Shown here in pieces: positions 40,766 to 48,280 of a stretch of 64,000 nucleotides of DNA. Positions within the stretch are counted from its first letter, which is position 1. Each line of letters starts with the position of its first letter. The stretch comes from Myxococcus hansupus. Lineage in GTDB: Bacteria; Myxococcota; Myxococcia; Myxococcales; Myxococcaceae. A model generated the notes under the pieces. That model was not told where the DNA came from. It made no database searches and worked only from the letters and a program-made list of their open reading frames with translations. The position numbers and the translations under genes are program-made. The stretch is taken from positions 8,700,501 through 8,764,500 of the forward strand of contig NZ_CP012109.1 in NCBI RefSeq assembly GCF_000280925.3. Direction: 5' to 3'.

Positions 40766-42292
40766 TCAGCGGCGCTCCAGCTCCGCCAGCACCGGTAGCT
40801 TCAGAATCCGCTCGACCTGCCACTTCTCCAGAATCCGCCGGCGGATGATGTCCAACGCCAGCGCCGCGAAGATGCCCAGGCCAATGCCACCCACCACGCC
40901 CGCGGCGACGATGAGCTGCACCTTCGGCTTGGACGGCCGCTCCGGGAAGGTGGGCGGCGCCAGCACGCTGAAGCGGTGCTTCATGGACGCGCGGGAAATC
41001 TCCAGCTCCGTGCGCGCCTGGTCCAGCCGCCGCGTCTTCTCCTGGTGCCGCATCACCAGCATGCGCACCTTGTCCGCCGCCACGGACACCTCCGGGTCAT
41101 CCGACGCGGGCGTGCCGCCGAACGTCGCGCCGCCCAGCGCGGCCGTCGTCAGTCCGGACTCCAGCTCCGCCGGGTCACCGCCGTTGCGCACGTACTCGTT
41201 GATGAGCTCCGTCATCTCCGAGCGCAGCGCCACGAGCTGCGGCGAGTCCTCCTGGAGCGAGGAGATGCGCTGCTCCAGGTCGGTGATGATGGGGTGCTGC
41301 GGCGAATAGATGACGCGCTGCTCGGAGAGCTGGTTGCGCAGCTCCGTCAGCCGCCGCGAGCGGAAGTCCTCGACGTCACCAATGGCGCGGCGCTTCGTCT
41401 GAATCATGAAGCGCATCTGCGCCAGCAGGTGGTCGGTGTTGATGCCCAGCGCGGCGTTGGCCGCGGCCGCGGCGCCGCCCCGCCGCCCCTTCTTGGCCTC
41501 TTCCTTCTTCTGCCGGGCCTCCACGCGCTTCACCGCCGCGTTGAGCTGGCCAATGGCCTGCTGGATGCCCGCGGCCTCGTCAATCACCTGCTTCTCCAGG
41601 ATGGTGATGGCCTCCTGCACCGCGCCCATCTCCGCCGCCTGGCGCATGTCGAGGAAGTTCTGCTGCGCGGCCTTCACGATGTCGAGCGCGAGCTGCGGGT
41701 CGCTCCACTCCACGCCGATGGAGACCGTGCCCGTGCCACCCTCCACGCCCACAATCATCGCCTGCTCGAGCATGGCGGTGAGCGCGTCGCGCTTGTCGTC
41801 GTCCGACATGGGCGCGGGCGGCTTGCGCAGCACCTGCTCCTTCAGCCGGCTCGCCGGTGAGCGCTGAAGCTCCCAGTACTCCACCAGCTTCGCCTGCGCG
41901 ACGATGGAGCGCAGGTTGTCGTGCTTCATCACCATCTCCCACGCGGCGCGCGTGGGCTGGTCCGCGTCCACGGGGATGGAGCGCCCGGGGTTGGCCAGCG
42001 AGGAGATGATGAAGTTGCGCTGCGTCAGCATCCGCGTCTCCACGCGGTACTTGCGCGGCATGATTTTGCTGACGCCCACGGCCAGCGCGGACACCGTGCC
42101 CATCACCACCAGGGCGAGGAACCAGTGCCGCAGCACCGCGTTCTTCAAATAGAAGACCGCGTCGATGGCGAAGCCCCAGTCGATGAGGTCCGCCGGGGCG
42201 TTCGTCTCCGGACGCTCCGGAGTGAAGGCGGGCTGCGGCGCGGGCATCAACGATGGGCGCGGCCCGGGAGCCCCGGGCGCGGGGACTGTCAC
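40766..42292 (-). CDS. epsV: EpsV, Wzc-like polysaccharide co-polymerase without kinase domain
   Basis: A 508-residue chain-length determinant of the PCP-2 type. Two membrane helices (about 57-77, LALVVMGTVSALAVGVSKI; about 460-485, LIVAAGVVGGIGLGIFAALAL) flank a large periplasmic coiled-coil region with a Lys/Ala-rich segment (KKEEAKKGRRGGAAAAANAAL). The C-terminal cytosolic part is only ~25 residues (RRRILEKWQVERILKLPVLAELERR), so the tyrosine-kinase domain of Wzc is missing. It sets EPS chain length with Wzy and docks to the OPX protein. It starts at a GTG that overlaps the epsW stop (GTGA). Confidence 0.87.
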   Translation of the reverse strand: MTVPAPGAPGPRPSLMPAPQPAFTPERPETNAPADLIDWGFAIDAVFYLKNAVLRHWFLALVVMGTVSALAVGVSKIMPRKYRVETRMLTQRNFIISSLANPGRSIPVDADQPTRAAWEMVMKHDNLRSIVAQAKLVEYWELQRSPASRLKEQVLRKPPAPMSDDDKRDALTAMLEQAMIVGVEGGTGTVSIGVEWSDPQLALDIVKAAQQNFLDMRQAAEMGAVQEAITILEKQVIDEAAGIQQAIGQLNAAVKRVEARQKKEEAKKGRRGGAAAAANAALGINTDHLLAQMRFMIQTKRRAIGDVEDFRSRRLTELRNQLSEQRVIYSPQHPIITDLEQRISSLQEDSPQLVALRSEMTELINEYVRNGGDPAELESGLTTAALGGATFGGTPASDDPEVSVAADKVRMLVMRHQEKTRRLDQARTELEISRASMKHRFSVLAPPTFPERPSKPKVQLIVAAGVVGGIGLGIFAALALDIIRRRILEKWQVERILKLPVLAELERR

Positions 42293-42693
42293 GGAGTCCT
42301 CCTCGCCGCGCTGCTCTTGAGGAGCGACTGCACCCGGCGGGTGAACTCCTCCTGCGTGAAGGGCTTGCCCAGGTAGCCGTTGGCGCCCGCCTCCTCGGCG
42401 TGGGCCTTGTCCTCGGGCAAATCCCGCGCGCTCACCACCAGCACCGGCACGTCCGCCATCACCGGCGTGCGGCGGATGTGCTCGCAGAGGTCATAGCCGG
42501 AGATGTCCGGCAGCGTCAGGTCCAGGCACACCAGGTCCGGACGCGAGGCGGTCTCCAGATGCTTGAGCGCGGCGCGCCCACTGGGCAGCTCCACCACTTC
42601 CTTGAACCCCATGTCCCGCAGGTAGTCGCCCAGCATCTTCCGAAAGAAGGGGGCGTCCTCCACCAAGAGGACCGTGCGCAAGTCGGACACCAT
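42289..42693 (-). CDS. epsW: EpsW, single-domain response regulator
   Basis: A 134-residue receiver domain with no output domain. The acidic pocket (VLLVEDAPFFRKML), phospho-Asp in PDLVCLDLTLPDISG (about residue 57), Ser/Thr switch in VLVVSARD and Lys in YLGKPF are all present. In the EPS locus it is coupled to epsV by a GTGA overlap, so it may act on the export machinery by protein contact rather than on DNA. The kinase is not known; the orphan-type kinases in this window are candidates. Confidence 0.88.
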   Translation of the reverse strand: MVSDLRTVLLVEDAPFFRKMLGDYLRDMGFKEVVELPSGRAALKHLETASRPDLVCLDLTLPDISGYDLCEHIRRTPVMADVPVLVVSARDLPEDKAHAEEAGANGYLGKPFTQEEFTRRVQSLLKSSAARRTP

Positions 42694-42719
42694 CCGTCGT
42701 CAACCTTTCTGAAACTCGC

Positions 42720-42896
42720 TCAGCCGAACCCGAGCCTCGGCACCCAGACAACGACGCCGTACGTGTATGCCGCGTTGAAGAGCACGAACCAGAGGATGGC
42801 CTTCTTCAACCCCCGCTTGGGATGCGGATCCCTCGCCGCCCTGGCTGGCAGGATGATGGTGAGGAAGAGGACGGACATCAAAATGAGCTTCGCCAT
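42720..42896 (-). CDS. Small two-helix membrane protein of the EPS locus
   Basis: A 58-residue protein between epsX and epsW, starting MAKLILMSVLFLTIILP. It has two hydrophobic segments (about 3-18 and 33-52, KKAILWFVLFNAAYTYGVVVW) with a basic loop between (ARDPHPKRGLKK), so both ends probably face the same side of the inner membrane. It begins 11 bp after the epsX stop and ends 26 bp before epsW. The position corresponds to an unnamed small gene (MXAN_7419) in the M. xanthus locus. The role is unknown; it could be an assembly factor. Confidence 0.7.
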   Translation of the reverse strand: MAKLILMSVLFLTIILPARAARDPHPKRGLKKAILWFVLFNAAYTYGVVVWVPRLGFG

Positions 42897-42907
42897 GGCG
42901 CCAGCCC

Positions 42908-44158
42908 TCAGAGAATACCAGTTTGTCGCACGGACAGGCCCAGCGTTGCCGCCCATGTCAGCCGAGCGGCCGGGAGTTCGGGCGAGCGGCTCCAGGTTCC
43001 TCGGACGTCGGTATCCACGGACACCCACCGTGTGAGAATCCAGGAACCCGTGAAGCCCCCGGAGAGGATGCTGTCTCCGCTGCTTCCGCCCACGGCCGTC
43101 GCGCCGCCGCCAATCGCGGAGACCCGCACCCGGGGTCCCAGGGCCCACGTCCCCGTCAGCGTGAGGTCCGCTCGGGGATAGACGCGCGCGGTGAGCCGGT
43201 CCGTGAAGGGGACGACGCGCAGGTCCGCCCGGCCATTGAAGTCCGCCGTGCGCGAGGGAATCCGGTGGCTCACGCCCAGATTCAGGTTGGGGAGCAGCTC
43301 TGTCCGGGGCCCGTCCAGCGGACCGGGCTCGGGCTCGCCTTCGGCGGGGGGCACCGGGATGGAGTTCACCACGCTCACGCCCGCCCCGGCCTCCAGGGAG
43401 GTGCGCCTGTCCAGCCGGTGACCCCAGGCCTCGCGCAGCGTGACGATGGTGTTGTTCGCCCCGGTGGAGAAGTGCGCGTAGTTGACGGCGAGGGAGCTGG
43501 TGATGGCGGTCCGCGACGACAGCGCGTGGCTGAGGGACGCGTCCGCGCGGGGGCCGTACTGCAGGGGCACGGCTTCGCGGGCGGGGCCGTCCATGCCGCC
43601 GCTGATGGAGAAGCCGGCTGAGCCCGTGAGGTTCCACCGCCGCCCCAGCCAGCCGGTGTCCGCCGTCAGCGTGGTGGCCGACGAGAGGAAGTAGACGGTG
43701 TCCGCCTGGGGCAGGGGTTGCAGCGGACCGCCGTTGCCCGGAGGCCGCAGCGGTCCGTCCGGGTCGGTGCCGGGCGTGCCCCCGGGCAGCGAGCCCAGGT
43801 CCGCGGTGAGCAGGTTGACGCTGCCCAGCACCAGCTCCTCCGACAGGCGCAGGGACAGGCCGCGCTCGGGGCGCCAGAGGCCAATGAGGCGGCCCATGTG
43901 CTGCACTTCGGTGCGCGGGCGGAAGGTGACTTCGCGCAGGCTGATGCGCGGGCCGTACTCCACCTGGAGCGCGGCGTTGCCGTCGCGAATCTCCAGGCCC
44001 AGCAGGGGCGTGACGTCGGTGTCGCCCGCGACGCTGGGCGCGTCCGGCGTGGGGTCCTCGTTCGAGCGCACGCGCGAGTCGACACGCGCGGCCGTGGAGT
44101 AGGTGACGGAGGCGGAGGACACCTCCATCCACGCCACGGTGAGGACCGTCCCCAGCAC
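42908..44158 (-). CDS. epsX: EpsX, outer-membrane beta-barrel partner of the OPX protein
   Basis: A 416-residue protein starting at GTG with a short signal (VLTVAWMEVSSASV). The rest consists of alternating amphipathic strands with aromatic girdles (for example AALQVEYGPRISLREVTFRPR, WNLTGSAGFSISGGM, RVYPRADLTLTGTWALG, LTWAATLGLSVRQTGIL), about 18 strands, ending in a hydrophobic last strand. EpsX in M. xanthus is proposed to be the outer-membrane pore that works with EpsY, because this OPX protein lacks its own membrane-spanning part. Its stop is 3 bp before the epsY stop side boundary, that is, it starts 3 bp after epsY ends. Confidence 0.82.
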   Translation of the reverse strand: MLGTVLTVAWMEVSSASVTYSTAARVDSRVRSNEDPTPDAPSVAGDTDVTPLLGLEIRDGNAALQVEYGPRISLREVTFRPRTEVQHMGRLIGLWRPERGLSLRLSEELVLGSVNLLTADLGSLPGGTPGTDPDGPLRPPGNGGPLQPLPQADTVYFLSSATTLTADTGWLGRRWNLTGSAGFSISGGMDGPAREAVPLQYGPRADASLSHALSSRTAITSSLAVNYAHFSTGANNTIVTLREAWGHRLDRRTSLEAGAGVSVVNSIPVPPAEGEPEPGPLDGPRTELLPNLNLGVSHRIPSRTADFNGRADLRVVPFTDRLTARVYPRADLTLTGTWALGPRVRVSAIGGGATAVGGSSGDSILSGGFTGSWILTRWVSVDTDVRGTWSRSPELPAARLTWAATLGLSVRQTGIL

Positions 44159-44161
44159 GGG

Positions 44162-44824
44162 TTACTCCACCACCACCACGTCACCGGGGCGCAGCCGGAA
44201 GGCCGGCGCGCGTCCCTCGGCGTGGATGAGGTCGTCGTAGCGGAAGCGGATGCGCTCGGGAGCGGCGTCGCCTTCTTCCTGCCGCATCACGAAGATGCGG
44301 TCCTTGTGGGCGTACTCGGTGAAGCCGCCCGCGCCGGCCAGGGCCTGGAGCAGGCTGGCGCCCGGCTCGATTTCCAGCGGGCCAATGCGGTTCACCTCGC
44401 CCACCATCGTCACGCGGATGGGGCGCGCCATCTCCAGCGCCACGGTGACGACGGGGTGGTTGATGTAGTCCTTCAGCCGCGTCTGGATTTGCTGCGACAG
44501 CAGGGCCGGCGTGTGGCCCGCGGCCTCCACGTCGTCCAGGAAGAGCAGGCTGATGCGGCCGTCCTCGCGCACGCGGGCCTGCGTGGTGAGCGACTCCTGG
44601 TTCCACACGCGGATGTTGAGCAAGTCGCCGGCGGCGATGCGGTACGCCGCGTCCACCGGGGGCGGCTTCTCCTGGTATTCGTCCACCCAGGTGTACTTGC
44701 CCAGTCCCCGGCAGGCGGGCGCCAGCAGCAGCAGCGCGGCGCAGGCGAGCGTGCGCCAGGGGCGGCGCGGGGGGGAGGCGGGGGGACGGTGCGTGGACGG
44801 CATGAGCGGCGGGGTCCTCTTCAA
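44162..44824 (-). CDS. epsY: EpsY, short Wza/OPX polysaccharide export lipoprotein
   Basis: A 220-residue OPX protein. The signal ends LLLLAPACRG (Cys about 38). The PES domain spans about 60-145 (YRIAAGDLLNIRVWNQESLTTQARVREDGRISLLFLDDV) and one SLBB domain about 147-215 (VTMVGEVNRIGPLEIEPGASLLQALAGAGGFTEYA). It lacks the C-terminal amphipathic helix with which Wza spans the outer membrane, so it would need a separate pore such as EpsX. It overlaps the wzx stop by ATGA. It exports EPS through the periplasm to the surface. Confidence 0.88.
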   Translation of the reverse strand: MKRTPPLMPSTHRPPASPPRRPWRTLACAALLLLAPACRGLGKYTWVDEYQEKPPPVDAAYRIAAGDLLNIRVWNQESLTTQARVREDGRISLLFLDDVEAAGHTPALLSQQIQTRLKDYINHPVVTVALEMARPIRVTMVGEVNRIGPLEIEPGASLLQALAGAGGFTEYAHKDRIFVMRQEEGDAAPERIRFRYDDLIHAEGRAPAFRLRPGDVVVVE

Positions 44825-46356
44825 GGGGTGGGCGCGGCCTCGGGCGCGGGGTTGCCACGGCGGCGGGCGATGCGCGCCACCGCGAGCACTTCACCCGGGC
44901 GCACCGCTCCGGTGGCGAGCACCGCGACGATGTAGAGCACCGCCTCCAGCGCCAGGCGCACCCAGGCGTTCAGGAAGGCGAGCAGCGTCTGGTCCAGCAC
45001 CGCGATGACCACGCAGATGGCGGCCGTCTTGGCCATCATGGACAACAGGCGCGCGTCGAAGGCCGCCTTGCCCATGCGGCCCAGCAGGCTGATGGTGACG
45101 CAGACCTCCATGAGCAGCATGGACAGCGCCGTGGCCGCCGCGCCGCCGCCGTTGCCCAACGCTTCGTACATCAGCGGAATCAGCAGCAGGTTGAGCAGGG
45201 GAATCAGCACCATGCTGCCCACGACGCTGGTGATGGTCACCCACCACTCGCGGTTCGTCATGGTCAACCACAGGCCGGCGTTCATCGTCACGAAGGCCAG
45301 CACGAACAGCGGCGACATCAGCCGCAGCGGCATGGCGGACTCGGAGAACGCGCCGCCCATCAGCCCCACCCACAGCGGCGCGCCCAGGACGATGAGCATC
45401 ATCATGGGCACGGTGACGGCCAGCGTGCCCTCCATGGCGCGGCGGGTGAGCTGCGTCAGCTCCGCCTCCGAGCGCTCCGCCGCGCGGGACGCCAGCGGCA
45501 TCAACACCCAGCCGAACACCGGGTTGAGGAAGAACGTCAGGCCCGCGATGTTCCACGCCGCGCCGTACCAGCCCACCTCTTCGTGGCTGGAGACCATGCC
45601 CAGCAGCATCACATCCAGGCGCCCGTTGGCCGCCAGCGCCGCGCCGGTGATGAAGAAGGGCAGGCTGGCCTTGAGCACCCGCAGCGTCGCCGGGAGGTCC
45701 ACCTTGAAGGTGAGGCCCATGTGCTGGCGCGCCAGGTACCAGCCCACCGCGAGCTTCACCGCCTCCGACGCCACCAGCGGTATCGCCAGCCACGGCAGGG
45801 GCAGGCCGGCCATGGCCACCGCGAGCAGACCGCCGCCCCACACCACCTTGGTGACGATGTTGGAGACGCTCAGCCCCGCCACCTTGCCCTTGGCGTGCAG
45901 CAGCGCGGCCACGGAGGCGTTGATGATGATGAGGGATTGGGCCAGGGCGAAGACGTAGACGAGCTGCCGGACTTCCTGGGGCTCGTCGAAGTGGGCCATG
46001 ACCAGGGCCATGAGGCCCATCAGCACCGCGGTGAGGCCCAGCCGCAGCAGCAAGGTGCTGCCGAAGAAGTCGCTGGCGTGCTCGGGCCGGCGCGACACCT
46101 CCTTGCGGATGTACATCTCCAGGCCCAGGTGGGTGGCGATGAAGAAGACGGCGGAGAAGCTGTCCGCGTAGTTGAAGCGCCCGAAGCTCTCTGGCCCCAG
46201 GTGGGCGGGCAGCAGGAAGCGCACGCCCATGGCGATGGCATACGTCGCCAGCAGGGAGCCGCCGAGCTGGAGCCCGTTGCGCACAGCGCCCATCGCCTCA
46301 TTCGAGCGCTGGCGCTCGTCCGCGTCCTGCGAAATGGAATGGCTGGGACTGTTCAC
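44821..46356 (-). CDS. wzx: Wzx, EPS repeat-unit flippase
   Basis: A 511-residue polysaccharide flippase of the MOP superfamily with about 14 membrane helices. Family signs are ATYAIAMGVRFLLPAHLGPESFGRFNYADSFSAVF in the first helices and KASLPFFITGAALAANGRLDVMLLG in the middle, plus GWYGAAWNIAGLTFFLNPVFGWVL. It flips undecaprenyl-linked EPS repeat units to the periplasm. It starts at a GTG (46356), 113 bp downstream of epsZ, behind a strong hairpin terminator. It ends overlapping epsY by ATGA. Confidence 0.88.
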   Translation of the reverse strand: MNSPSHSISQDADERQRSNEAMGAVRNGLQLGGSLLATYAIAMGVRFLLPAHLGPESFGRFNYADSFSAVFFIATHLGLEMYIRKEVSRRPEHASDFFGSTLLLRLGLTAVLMGLMALVMAHFDEPQEVRQLVYVFALAQSLIIINASVAALLHAKGKVAGLSVSNIVTKVVWGGGLLAVAMAGLPLPWLAIPLVASEAVKLAVGWYLARQHMGLTFKVDLPATLRVLKASLPFFITGAALAANGRLDVMLLGMVSSHEEVGWYGAAWNIAGLTFFLNPVFGWVLMPLASRAAERSEAELTQLTRRAMEGTLAVTVPMMMLIVLGAPLWVGLMGGAFSESAMPLRLMSPLFVLAFVTMNAGLWLTMTNREWWVTITSVVGSMVLIPLLNLLLIPLMYEALGNGGGAAATALSMLLMEVCVTISLLGRMGKAAFDARLLSMMAKTAAICVVIAVLDQTLLAFLNAWVRLALEAVLYIVAVLATGAVRPGEVLAVARIARRRGNPAPEAAPTP

Positions 46357-46402
46357 GATGGGAGCGTGCGGCCCCGGCGCCGGCCAGGACAGAACACGGG
46401 TG

Positions 46403-46444
46403 CATAGAAAACGAGCGGGGGCGGCACGTCAATGCCGCCCCCGC
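46403..46444 (-). terminator. Rho-independent terminator between epsZ and wzx
   Basis: On the minus strand a 12-bp perfect stem (GCGGGGGCGGCA / TGCCGCCCCCGC, 46415-46426 and 46433-46444) with a 6-base loop is followed at once by TCGTTTTCT. This is the best intrinsic terminator in the window. It lies 26 bp after the epsZ stop and 47 bp before the wzx start. Confidence 0.8.
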
Positions 46445-46469
46445 AAAGGTTGGGTCGCCTGGTGGGTCG

Positions 46470-47945
46470 CTAGCTGGCGCCGCGGCCCGTGAGCACCACC
46501 GGCACCGTCTGGAGCAGCAGGCGCAGGTCGCTCGTCAGGCTCCAGTGGTCGATGTACTGCATATCCAGGTACATCCAGTCCTCGAAGGAGATCTGGTTCC
46601 GTCCTGACACCTGCCAGATGCAGGTGAGTCCAGGACGCACCGACAGGCGGCGGCGCTGCCAGGTCTCGTACTTGGCGACCTCGGTGGGCACCGGCGGGCG
46701 CGGCCCGACGATGCTCATCTCCCCGCGCAGCACGTTGATGAACTGGGGCAGCTCGTCGATGGAGAACTTGCGGATGAAGCGGCCGATGCCGGTGATGCGC
46801 GGGTCGTGCTTCATCTTGAAGACGGGGCCCGTCTGCTCGTTGAGCGCCGCCAGCTTCTCCTTCAGCTCCTCGGCGTTCACCACCATGGAGCGGAACTTCA
46901 GCATGTAGAACGGCTTGCCGTTCTGCCCCACGCGGAGCTGCTTGAAGAAGATGGGGCCCTTGGAGGTGAACTTCACCACCAACGCCACCATGGCCAAGAG
47001 CGGCAGCAGCGCCCACAGCGCGGCCGCGGACACGCAGATGTCGAACAGGCGCTTCATCGCCATTTGGTGCGGCTTGGGGCTCACCGCCGCGAAGTGCAGG
47101 AAGCCGTCCGCCACCGCGCGGCGCTCCACCGGGCGGGCGCGGTCCAGGCGGAAGCTGTGCGCGGGCAGCGCGAAGGGAACGCCGAAGCGCTCGGCCAGCT
47201 TGATGGCCGCCTGCATGGACTCGCCCTGCTTCAGCGTGTTGCCAGCGATGTAGACCTCGTCCACCGCGGTGTTGCGGAGGATGCGCTCCAGGTCCTCCAC
47301 CGAGCCCATGACGGGGCCGGGCAGCTCTCCCGAGGAGCCCGCGTCGTCGTGGAAGCGCACGTAGCCCAGAATCTGGCGGCGGCCGCGGTTGGCCAGGTCC
47401 TCACCCGTGTAGCGGCCCATGGCGCCCGTGCCCACGATGAGCACCGCGTCCATGGGGCGCTCCTGCGAGGCCACCGGACGGAACACGAACAGCCGCAACA
47501 GCAGCGTCACCGGCCAGAAGATGAAGAGCAGCGGGGCCACGACGGGCGTCGTCACCACCGTGGGAAGCGCCACGCTGCCCAGCGCCAGCACCGTCACCAC
47601 CGCCAGCGTCGTCACCGACACGAGCGCCACGTGGTCCAGCTTGCTGCGCTCGGCAAAGCGCGAGTCGTACAGACACAGCGCGGTGCCCGTGACAATCCAC
47701 ACCATCCACGCCGCCAGCACCAGCCCCGACACCTTCCAACCCGACTCCGCGGACAGCAGGCCGCTCAGCCACGCCGAGCCCGCGAGCACCGATGACAGCA
47801 GGACCAGGTCGACCGACAGGTTCAGCTTCGCCGCGAACCCCGGCGCCAGCTTCGGCGGTCCCTGCACTTCTTCTGTGACTTGTCCCTGAGCGTTGGCCGA
47901 CCCAGGAGCACCGACCACCGCCGCACTTGCCGTTGCGCCGCTCAT
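46470..47945 (-). CDS. epsZ: EpsZ, polyprenyl-phosphate hexose-1-phosphate transferase (WbaP-like)
   Basis: A 491-residue priming transferase. Four or five N-terminal membrane helices (about 40-150) are followed by a CoA-binding-like region (VLIVGTGAMGRYTGEDLANRGRR, about 165-187) and a final helix. The catalytic bacterial-sugar-transferase domain (about 290-490) has KRLFDICVSAAALWALLPLLAMV, KFTSKGPIFFKQLRVGQNGKPFYMLKFRSM, and IRKFSIDELPQFINVLRGEMSIVGPRPP. It transfers hexose-1-P, probably galactose or glucose, to undecaprenyl phosphate as the first step of EPS. The ATG at 47945 was preferred over a GTG at 47954, which is too close to the AGAGGGGG ribosome site. Confidence 0.9.
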   Translation of the reverse strand: MSGATASAAVVGAPGSANAQGQVTEEVQGPPKLAPGFAAKLNLSVDLVLLSSVLAGSAWLSGLLSAESGWKVSGLVLAAWMVWIVTGTALCLYDSRFAERSKLDHVALVSVTTLAVVTVLALGSVALPTVVTTPVVAPLLFIFWPVTLLLRLFVFRPVASQERPMDAVLIVGTGAMGRYTGEDLANRGRRQILGYVRFHDDAGSSGELPGPVMGSVEDLERILRNTAVDEVYIAGNTLKQGESMQAAIKLAERFGVPFALPAHSFRLDRARPVERRAVADGFLHFAAVSPKPHQMAMKRLFDICVSAAALWALLPLLAMVALVVKFTSKGPIFFKQLRVGQNGKPFYMLKFRSMVVNAEELKEKLAALNEQTGPVFKMKHDPRITGIGRFIRKFSIDELPQFINVLRGEMSIVGPRPPVPTEVAKYETWQRRRLSVRPGLTCIWQVSGRNQISFEDWMYLDMQYIDHWSLTSDLRLLLQTVPVVLTGRGAS

Positions 47946-48280
47946 CGTGTCCACCCCCCTCTGCCCACTTTCGTGCAGTTCAGGCAGAGGTTGCCGTTGA
48001 GGCTAAAAATATTTAAGTCGGAAGGAAACCAGTTTTGCCCGATATCGCGGCGCGTTGCAACCCCTGCCGCGTAAGTAAGACGTGACAGCATGTGAAATCT
48101 TGTGAGCGCCCTACTGGGGTCTGGGTTCACCGAGCACCACGAACACATCGTGTTGCCCGAGCGCTTCCCGCGTTTCCTTCGACACGCCTTTGTTGCATAT
48201 ACGATGCCGCTCTGACGCCAGGGACCGGATGATGCCAGTCATGGGACGTCTCCGGGAAGGGGCCCTGGAGTTTCAAGGGG
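47946..48280 (-). promoter_or_regulatory. Upstream region of epsZ
   Basis: 335 bp without a gene. It contains the least GC-rich stretch in the area: minus strand TTAAATATTTTTAG at about 48004-48017, a likely -10/UP-type or melting region about 60 bp upstream of the epsZ start. No convincing -35 box pairs with it. A CGATATCG palindrome lies near 48043. A GGCAGGGGTTGC sequence at about 48054-48069 resembles a sigma-54 site, but GG-GC spacing is 8 rather than 10. It is the likely promoter region of epsZ. Confidence 0.4.

Noticed and set aside
48054-48069. Sigma-54 promoter upstream of epsZ
   Set aside because: GGCAGGGGTTGC resembles the -24/-12 element, but only 8 bases separate GG from GC instead of 10.
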